Shown here one piece after another: positions 6,158 to 6,207 of a DNA stretch of 6,207 nt. The position numbers were made by a program, and so were the translations under genes. The DNA is from Bacteroidales bacterium (GTDB taxonomy: Bacteria; Bacteroidota; Bacteroidia; Bacteroidales; UBA7960). The notes beneath the pieces are model-generated. The model made no database searches. It was not told the DNA's origin and saw only the letters and a program-made list of their open reading frames with translations. The DNA is taken from positions 1 through 6,207 of the forward strand of contig PWNY01000068.1 of assembly GCA_003557805.1 (NCBI GenBank), given 5' to 3'. Numbering within the stretch: the first letter of the stretch is position 1; every line of letters starts with the position of its first letter.

Positions 6158-6207
6158 ATGAGTAAATACAGGAAGCTGTCTCATGTAATATACAAATGTG
6201 ATTATCA
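6158..6207 (+). CDS. tnpA: IS200/IS605 TnpA-like Y1 transposase, N-terminal fragment (3' end outside window)
   Basis: Sixteen full codons are visible, encoding MSKYRKLSHVIYKCDY, with the next partial codon CA most likely His. This closely resembles the start of IS200-type TnpA proteins, where a short basic stretch and SH-x-x-Y-x-C-x-YH lead into the first strand of the HUH endonuclease fold. The catalytic HUH motif and tyrosine would lie further on and are not in the window, so activity cannot be judged. Full-length family members are roughly 130-155 residues. The start at 6158 is supported by the protein similarity. No Shine-Dalgarno sequence is evident, and the region just upstream can fold into the nested inverted repeats described above, which may keep expression low. 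The call rests on a short stretch but is backed by the adjacent hairpin. Confidence 0.78.
   Translation, partial: MSKYRKLSHVIYKCDY

Larger units (their letters stand above)
6084..6207 (+). mobile_element. IS200/IS605-family insertion sequence, left end (truncated by window edge)
   Basis: Two signs agree. There is a perfect subterminal hairpin (6106-6124), and the start of a TnpA-like Y1 transposase lies 33 bases after it. Elements of this family have no terminal inverted repeats and make no target duplication. They move as single strands, with the transposase recognising hairpins near each end. The exact left tip cannot be placed: by analogy it should lie roughly 5-20 bases upstream of the hairpin foot, and the boundary given here is approximate. 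The element lies about 70-90 bases beyond the stop of the M16 partner gene and leaves that gene intact. The right end, and any accessory tnpB or omega-RNA, is outside the window. Confidence 0.75.

Overview
The window looks like a chromosomal segment of a Bacteroidota bacterium, probably from a Bacteroidales-like lineage. This rests on four things: an OstA-like protein of the type common in that phylum, M16 peptidase sequence features typical of it (for example VVIEEYRQ followed by LNQPYGD), the absence of clear Shine-Dalgarno sequences before most starts, and a TAnnTTTG-type -7 box before one gene. By eye the base composition is moderate and does not change visibly between genes. No exact taxon can be given without a search.

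All genes lie on the + strand. Bases 1-310 hold the C-terminal end of a neurotransmitter:sodium symporter (NSS) family transporter. After 15 bases comes a complete AGCS-family sodium:alanine/glycine symporter (326-1786). A strong hairpin (1816-1851) in the 117-base gap probably ends this transport unit. A candidate promoter box (1883-1890) then precedes a second unit of three genes: an exported OstA/LptA-like protein with two visible copies of a strand-repeat module (1904-3415), an M16 metallopeptidase with an intact zinc site (3446-4681), and a second M16 protein that has lost the zinc site but keeps the Arg/Tyr substrate-binding pair (4739-6016).

The two M16 proteins fit together as the halves of a heterodimeric M16B peptidase: one supplies the metal centre, the other the Arg/Tyr motif. 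Neither has a signal peptide, so a cytoplasmic enzyme is expected. The OstA-like protein belongs to the lipopolysaccharide transport fold family and should act in the periplasm. A functional link between it and the peptidase is suggested only by co-orientation and the short 30-base gap. The two sodium-coupled symporters upstream imply amino-acid uptake driven by a sodium gradient.

The last 140 bases hold the left end of an IS200/IS605-family element. It has a perfect 8-bp hairpin with a TTT loop (6106-6124), further nested inverted repeats (6075-6141), and the first 16 codons of a TnpA-type Y1 transposase running off the window edge. The insertion lies downstream of the M16 operon and breaks no gene visible here. 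I found no RNA genes, CRISPR array or defence system. The content is mostly ordinary core and transport genes plus one mobile element edge.
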